The translations under genes and the position numbers were made by a program. Positions 6,565-9,784 of a stretch of 9,784 nt of DNA are shown piece by piece. The notes beneath the pieces are model-generated. The model had not been told where the DNA came from. It worked only from the letters and a program-made list of their open reading frames with translations, and searched no databases. The DNA lies in contig CAJUBG010000084.1 in NCBI GenBank assembly GCA_910584575.1, forward strand, positions 1 through 9,784, in the 5' to 3' direction. Source of the stretch: an uncultured Dorea sp. GTDB taxonomy: Bacteria > Bacillota > Clostridia > Lachnospirales > Lachnospiraceae. The first letter of the stretch is position 1; each line of letters begins with the position of its first letter.

Positions 6565-7344
6565 ATGGCGGAAAAGATTACGTTTACGAAGGAAAATACA
6601 TACAGTGGAAGCCTGATTCTGGTAACGCCCAAGCTTCCTTTGGGCGGGATAGTGGATGAGGCAGGTTTGCAGCCGATTTCCCTTAAGTCAGGAGTGTCCA
6701 ATCAGCCGGACATTTTGCTTAAGAAGCAGGCAGCCGAAGCGTTACAGGCATTGCTGTCCGACATTGGAGGTAAGGATGAGATTGCGGCAGTCAGCGGCTT
6801 TCGGACGCAGAGAGAGCAGGAGAAGATATGGGAGGCTTCCATGGAGGAGAACGGGGAAATATTTACCCGAAAATTTGTAGCAATACCAGGACACAGCGAG
6901 CATCAAAGCGGGTATGCCATTGACCTGGCAGAAAATTCGCCGGAGATTGATTTTATCTGCCCCAGTTTCCCGCACAGGGGAATCTTTCAGCGGTTTAGGG
7001 AGAGGATGGCTGATTTCGGGTTTGTAGAGCGATACGCGGCTGCGAAGGAAGGAATCACGGGAATCGGGGCAGAGCCATGGCATTTCCGTTATGTGGGCTA
7101 TCCTCATTCCGTGATTATGGCGAATAATGGGATGGCTTTGGAGGAATATATAAAGTTCCTTAGAAATAATACCGGATGGGGACATCCGTATATTTTTAGG
7201 GAAGCCGGAAATCGGATTGAGATTGCCTATCTTTCTTTGGAAAATGACATAGCGGTTTCTCTTGAACTTCCAAAAGGGGAGAACTGCCAGACTTCGGGAA
7301 CCAATGAAGGCGGCGTCGTATTGACCCTTTGGAGGGAAGCTTAA
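6565..7344 (+). CDS. vanXYG: VanXY-type zinc D,D-dipeptidase/D,D-carboxypeptidase
   Basis: A 259-residue M15-family metallopeptidase that would hydrolyse D-Ala-D-Ala and trim the terminal D-Ala from pentapeptide precursors, clearing the vancomycin-binding form. SGFRTQREQ (77-85, R80) matches the substrate-binding Arg region. GHSEHQSGYAIDLA (109-122) gives zinc ligands H113 and D120, and EPWHFRYVG (170-178) gives catalytic E170 and third ligand H173. There is no signal peptide or membrane helix, so it is cytoplasmic, as VanXY enzymes are and membrane-anchored VanY is not. It is about 70 residues longer than the compact VanXYC (190 aa as remembered); the extra C-terminal part (about 205-259) resembles the longer VanXYG form. 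It starts two bases after the ligase stop, and its stop overlaps the next ATG by one base, so translation is probably coupled. Whether it prefers dipeptide or pentapeptide cannot be read here. Confidence 0.9.
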   Translation: MAEKITFTKENTYSGSLILVTPKLPLGGIVDEAGLQPISLKSGVSNQPDILLKKQAAEALQALLSDIGGKDEIAAVSGFRTQREQEKIWEASMEENGEIFTRKFVAIPGHSEHQSGYAIDLAENSPEIDFICPSFPHRGIFQRFRERMADFGFVERYAAAKEGITGIGAEPWHFRYVGYPHSVIMANNGMALEEYIKFLRNNTGWGHPYIFREAGNRIEIAYLSLENDIAVSLELPKGENCQTSGTNEGGVVLTLWREA

Positions 7345-7346
7345 TG
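7331..7346 (+). promoter_or_regulatory. ribosome binding site and TAATG overlap that fix the vanTm start
   Basis: GGAGGG (7331-7336) lies seven bases before ATG 7344-7346, and that ATG shares its A with the VanXY TAA stop (7342-7344). A longer reading from TTG at 7329 would place the ribosome binding site inside the gene, so the ATG is preferred. The arrangement suggests translational coupling. Confidence 0.8.
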
Positions 7347-8393
7347 AGATACGGAAATCATGGGCCGTATGCGAAAGGGGCGGGAAATACCGGTACGGTA
7401 AGGTCTGCCGGAGTTGACTATTTTCGGATGGCTGCTGCCTTTATGGTGGTGGCAATCCATATCGCACCTTTTTCATGTTGGAGTGAGGATATAGATTTTT
7501 TGCTGACTTATTGTCTTTGCAGGGTGGCGGTTCCGTTTTTCTTCATGACAACAGGGTACTTTGTCCTTGGACCTTATGTGAAAAGCGGATTTCGCAGGAA
7601 ACGAACCTTCTGCAAATTCATGGTGAAGAATACGGCGTTGTATCTGGCGGTCACGGCGTTGTACCTGCCTCTTACGATTTACTCCAAAAATCTGCCGGAG
7701 GGTATTGGGGGATGGATGAAAGGGCTTTTATTTGACGGAATTTTCTACCATCTATGGTATTTTCCGGCGGTACTGGTTGGGTGCCTGTTGGTGGTTTGGC
7801 TGCTTCGGGCGGGAAGCCAGGTTCCGCTTTTGGCGGCGGTGGCCACAGGGCTTGCGTACATAATCGGTCTGTTCGGTGACAGCTATTACGGTGCAATCCA
7901 AGGGGTGCCTAAGCTTGAGGCATTGTACAATGGAATCTTTCAGATTAGCAGCTACACGCGAAACGGCGTATTTTTTGCACCGGTCTTTCTCCTGCTTGGT
8001 ATGAGAATCGCCTGTATGGGGAGGCTGTATCCCAAAATGGTCTGTGTATGGGGAATGGCGCTGTCTGTTTTGCTTCTCATGGGCGAGGGTTTAATCACTT
8101 ACAGCCTGAAATGGCAGAGGCATAACAGTATGTATGTTTTTCTGATTCCAACAATGTTTTTTCTGTTTCAGTTATTACTGATGTTTGAGGGGAGGGCGCC
8201 GGCATTTACACGAAAGGGCTCGCTGGTTGTGTATGTCATCCATCCGGCGGTGATTGTGGTACTGCGCGGGATGGCAAAAGGGGCGGGACTTACAAAACTG
8301 CTGGTTGACAATACTTTTATACAGTATGTTTCGGTTTGCGTGGCGTCGTTTATGGCGGCGGTTGTATTAGTTCGTTTAAAAGAAAGATTATGA
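7344..8393 (+). CDS. vanTm: VanTm-like membrane half of a split serine racemase (acyltransferase-3 fold)
   Basis: A 349-residue membrane protein corresponding to the N-terminal membrane domain of VanT. It begins with DYFRMAAAFMVVAIHIAPF (25-43, with the family His at 39), then RVAVPFFFMTTGYF (60-73, R60 and P64), both typical of the acyltransferase-3 family and of VanT N-termini. About ten hydrophobic segments follow, near 25-42, 56-75, 93-113, 138-156, 160-177, 208-224, 231-249, 264-282, 292-309 and 327-344. The VanT membrane domain is thought to bring L-Ser to the racemase domain; here that is inferred from family and context. In vanC and vanG clusters this domain is fused to the racemase. 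Here it ends at a TGA (8391-8393) with no racemase domain, which is encoded by the next gene. The same split is known from the vanL cluster (vanTmL/vanTrL). Confidence 0.87.
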   Translation: MRYGNHGPYAKGAGNTGTVRSAGVDYFRMAAAFMVVAIHIAPFSCWSEDIDFLLTYCLCRVAVPFFFMTTGYFVLGPYVKSGFRRKRTFCKFMVKNTALYLAVTALYLPLTIYSKNLPEGIGGWMKGLLFDGIFYHLWYFPAVLVGCLLVVWLLRAGSQVPLLAAVATGLAYIIGLFGDSYYGAIQGVPKLEALYNGIFQISSYTRNGVFFAPVFLLLGMRIACMGRLYPKMVCVWGMALSVLLLMGEGLITYSLKWQRHNSMYVFLIPTMFFLFQLLLMFEGRAPAFTRKGSLVVYVIHPAVIVVLRGMAKGAGLTKLLVDNTFIQYVSVCVASFMAAVVLVRLKERL

Positions 8394-8407
8394 GGAGGTT
8401 TGGCATG
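8392..8407 (+). promoter_or_regulatory. ribosome binding site that fixes the vanTr start
   Basis: GAGGAGG (8392-8398), overlapping the TGA stop of vanTm, sits six bases before ATG 8405-8407. The frame stays open upstream to TTG 8336, and an ATG at 8390 overlaps the vanTm stop, but neither has a ribosome binding site. The strong own site means the racemase half is made as a separate protein and not by frameshift. Confidence 0.8.
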
Positions 8408-9562
8408 GATAGCAAGCATGATAAAAATCAAAAGGGAAGGGCATGGATTGAACTGAATCTTGACAATCTGGCTCATAATGTAAAGCAGTTTCAGAAGCTT
8501 CTGCCAAAGAAATGTGCGCTGATGCCGGCAGTCAAGGCAAACGCCTATGGCCATGGCGCGGTGCAGATTGGGCTTAAGCTGGCCGAGATGGGAATCAGGG
8601 ATTACTGCGTGGCTTCTGCAAGCGAGGCGGTAGAACTTCGCAGGGCAGGGATTAAGGGACAGATTTTGATTTTGGGTTATACGTCTCCCTGCCAGCTTCA
8701 TGACTTGGCGGACTATCAACTGACGCAGACGGTGGTGGATTTGGCATATGCCAGGGTGTTAAATGATTACGGTCAGCCCCTATGCGTCCATGTGGGGATT
8801 GATACGGGTATGCACCGTCTTGGAGAGCGCAGCGAGGATGTGGAGAAGATATGTGAAATCTGGGGGCTTGAGAATTTGAGGATTACAGGAGTCTACTCCC
8901 ACTTAAGCGCTTCGGATGGGAATTCTGAGGCAGAGATTGCATATACGAGGAAACAAATTGAAGAATTCCAGGCAGTTGTAGAGACTCTGCACAGGAGAGG
9001 AATTTCCGGTTTTAAGACCCATTTACAGGGAAGCTATGGGGTGCTGAACTATCCGGAGCTTGAATTTGACTACGCGCGGGTGGGGATTGCCCTTTATGGG
9101 ACGCTTAGTATGCCTGGCGATAAAATCAAGGCTGATGCCAAGCTTAGGCCGGTGCTGTCTCTGAAAGCGAGGGTTACATGCGTAAAGGTATTGCATGAGA
9201 ATGAAGCTGCTGGTTATGGGCTTGCGTTTCGGGCAGATCGGGAGATGCGGATTGGGGTGGTTTCCATCGGATATGCAGACGGGATTCCCAGGGAATTGTC
9301 AAATAAGGGGTATGCTCTGGTAAATGGGTGCAGGGCGAATGTGATTGGACGGGTCTGTATGGATCAACTGCTTTTGGATGTGACGGGCGTGCCGAAGGTG
9401 TCTGCCGGAGACGATGCGGTGTTTATCGGGAGAAGCGGGGAACGAGAGATACTGGCTTGTGAGGCGGCAGAATGTGCGGGGACGATTTCTAATGAGATTT
9501 TGAGCAGATTGGGGAGTCGGGTGGAGAGGGTGATAAGATTGGACAAATCCAGGTATGAATAA
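8405..9562 (+). CDS. vanTr: VanTr-like PLP-dependent serine racemase (soluble half of split VanT)
   Basis: A 385-residue alanine-racemase-fold enzyme that would convert L-Ser to D-Ser for the ligase. AVKANAYGHG (42-51) carries the PLP lysine K44, DTGMHRLG (133-140) holds a conserved Arg (R138), AAGYGLAF (268-275) gives the second catalytic residue Y271, and VCMDQ (317-321) is the Alr substrate-carboxylate region. In ordinary Alr the C-terminal TIS-Tyr-R segment contributes an active-site Tyr (Y354 in Geobacillus numbering). Here the segment reads TISNEILSRLGSR (360-372) with Asn at 363, the substitution linked to serine use in VanT. An in-frame merge with the membrane half is ruled out by the vanTm stop codon and the different frame. 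It is last in the operon, 11 bases after vanTm, and followed at once by a promoter for the next gene. Some alanine racemase activity is likely to remain. Confidence 0.9.
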   Translation: MDSKHDKNQKGRAWIELNLDNLAHNVKQFQKLLPKKCALMPAVKANAYGHGAVQIGLKLAEMGIRDYCVASASEAVELRRAGIKGQILILGYTSPCQLHDLADYQLTQTVVDLAYARVLNDYGQPLCVHVGIDTGMHRLGERSEDVEKICEIWGLENLRITGVYSHLSASDGNSEAEIAYTRKQIEEFQAVVETLHRRGISGFKTHLQGSYGVLNYPELEFDYARVGIALYGTLSMPGDKIKADAKLRPVLSLKARVTCVKVLHENEAAGYGLAFRADREMRIGVVSIGYADGIPRELSNKGYALVNGCRANVIGRVCMDQLLLDVTGVPKVSAGDDAVFIGRSGEREILACEAAECAGTISNEILSRLGSRVERVIRLDKSRYE

Positions 9563-9591
9563 TTGGAGTACAAGCTGCGGTATGGTATAAT
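9563..9591 (+). promoter_or_regulatory. sigma-A promoter with extended -10 for the downstream reductase gene
   Basis: TTGGAG (9563-9568) and TATAAT (9586-9591) are separated by 17 bases, and TGG just before the -10 makes it an extended -10 (TGnTATAAT). The -35 begins on the base after the vanTr stop codon. The expected start of transcription is near 9598, leaving a leader of about 18 bases. The next gene is therefore probably transcribed independently of the van-like operon. Confidence 0.75.
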
Positions 9592-9615
9592 AGGTTTCAG
9601 GGGGTGGAGGATAAA

Positions 9616-9784
9616 ATGGATAGACCTATTACAACATTATTTATGCTTATGTCTGTTGATGGCAAAATCAGCACTGGCGCATCAGATCATTTAGACGTGG
9701 ATAAGGATTTCCCTAAAATTGCAGGGGTGAAAGAAGGATTACATCAATATTATGAAATAGAGCAGACAACAGATTTATGGTCGC
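9616..9784 (+). CDS. RibD/dihydrofolate reductase-like family protein (partial, runs off the window)
   Basis: The first 56 codons of a gene cut by the window edge. The protein starts MDRPITTLFMLMSVDGKIST, the opening beta strand and SxDGKI motif of the RibD C-terminal / dihydrofolate-reductase-like fold, which uses NADPH. It continues SDHLDVDKDFPKI and HQYYEIEQTTDLW, a pattern I associate with stand-alone RibD-like reductases in Clostridia. The ATG follows GGTGGAGG (9603-9610) at five bases and has its own strong promoter. Nothing ties it to the van-like pathway. The true substrate (riboflavin intermediate, folate or other) cannot be told from this fragment. Confidence 0.75.
   Translation, partial: MDRPITTLFMLMSVDGKISTGASDHLDVDKDFPKIAGVKEGLHQYYEIEQTTDLWS

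Noticed and set aside
7329..7343. Longer vanTm start at TTG 7329
   Set aside because: The ribosome binding site GGAGGG would fall inside the gene; ATG 7344 is correctly spaced from it and overlaps the upstream stop.
8336..8404. Longer racemase start at TTG 8336 (or ATG 8390)
   Set aside because: These add residues unlike any Alr N-terminus and overlap vanTm, and neither has a ribosome binding site; ATG 8405 has GAGGAGG at six bases.
8405..9562. Ordinary alanine racemase
   Set aside because: Asn replaces the Alr active-site Tyr and the gene follows a VanT-type membrane half in the same operon.
1..9784. Mobile element, CRISPR array or tRNA gene
   Set aside because: I found no transposase, integrase, terminal repeats, spaced direct repeats or cloverleaf sequence in the window.

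Overview
The window looks like chromosomal DNA of a low-to-mid GC Firmicute, most likely a gut-type Clostridia (Lachnospiraceae-like). The grounds are strong AGGAGG-type ribosome binding sites, tight gene packing, AT-rich intergenic stretches and the gene families present. This placement is by pattern only; no database was searched.

From left to right: an AT-rich, gene-free stretch (1-245) leads into a four-gene plus-strand operon (246-3726). It encodes an ECF-type sigma factor with a TTG start, a six-helix membrane protein of unrecognised family, an ABC ATPase, and an ABC permease with a large extracytoplasmic domain. A perfect 11-bp inverted repeat (3780-3810) separates this operon from a convergent minus-strand YbaK/prolyl-tRNA editing-domain gene (3822-4361). 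That gene is divergent from a LysR-family regulator (4518-5402). The shared intergenic region carries a consensus -35 and a perfect 7-3-7 palindrome, a likely LysR operator.

The most notable part is 5507-9562: a compact VanG-type D-alanine-D-serine operon. It encodes a VanG-like D-Ala-D-Ser ligase, a VanXY-type zinc D,D-peptidase, and a serine racemase split into two proteins, a membrane half (VanTm) and a PLP racemase half (VanTr). Together they would take up or handle L-serine, racemise it to D-serine, ligate it into D-Ala-D-Ser, and remove D-Ala-D-Ala precursors, so that peptidoglycan precursors end in D-Ala-D-Ser and bind vancomycin poorly. Active-site signatures support D-serine chemistry: the EKYTL segment in the ligase loop, and Asn in place of the Alr active-site Tyr in the racemase. 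There is no VanR/VanS pair in the window, and the gene directly upstream is the LysR regulator. How the operon is controlled, and whether it is expressed, cannot be decided from the sequence.

At the right edge, a good sigma-A promoter with an extended -10 sits directly after the racemase stop codon. It drives a RibD/dihydrofolate reductase-like gene that runs off the window.

The parts are known families. The less usual features are the split racemase (previously known from the vanL cluster), the missing two-component system, and the LysR gene next door. I see no transposase, integrase, CRISPR array, tRNA or rRNA.
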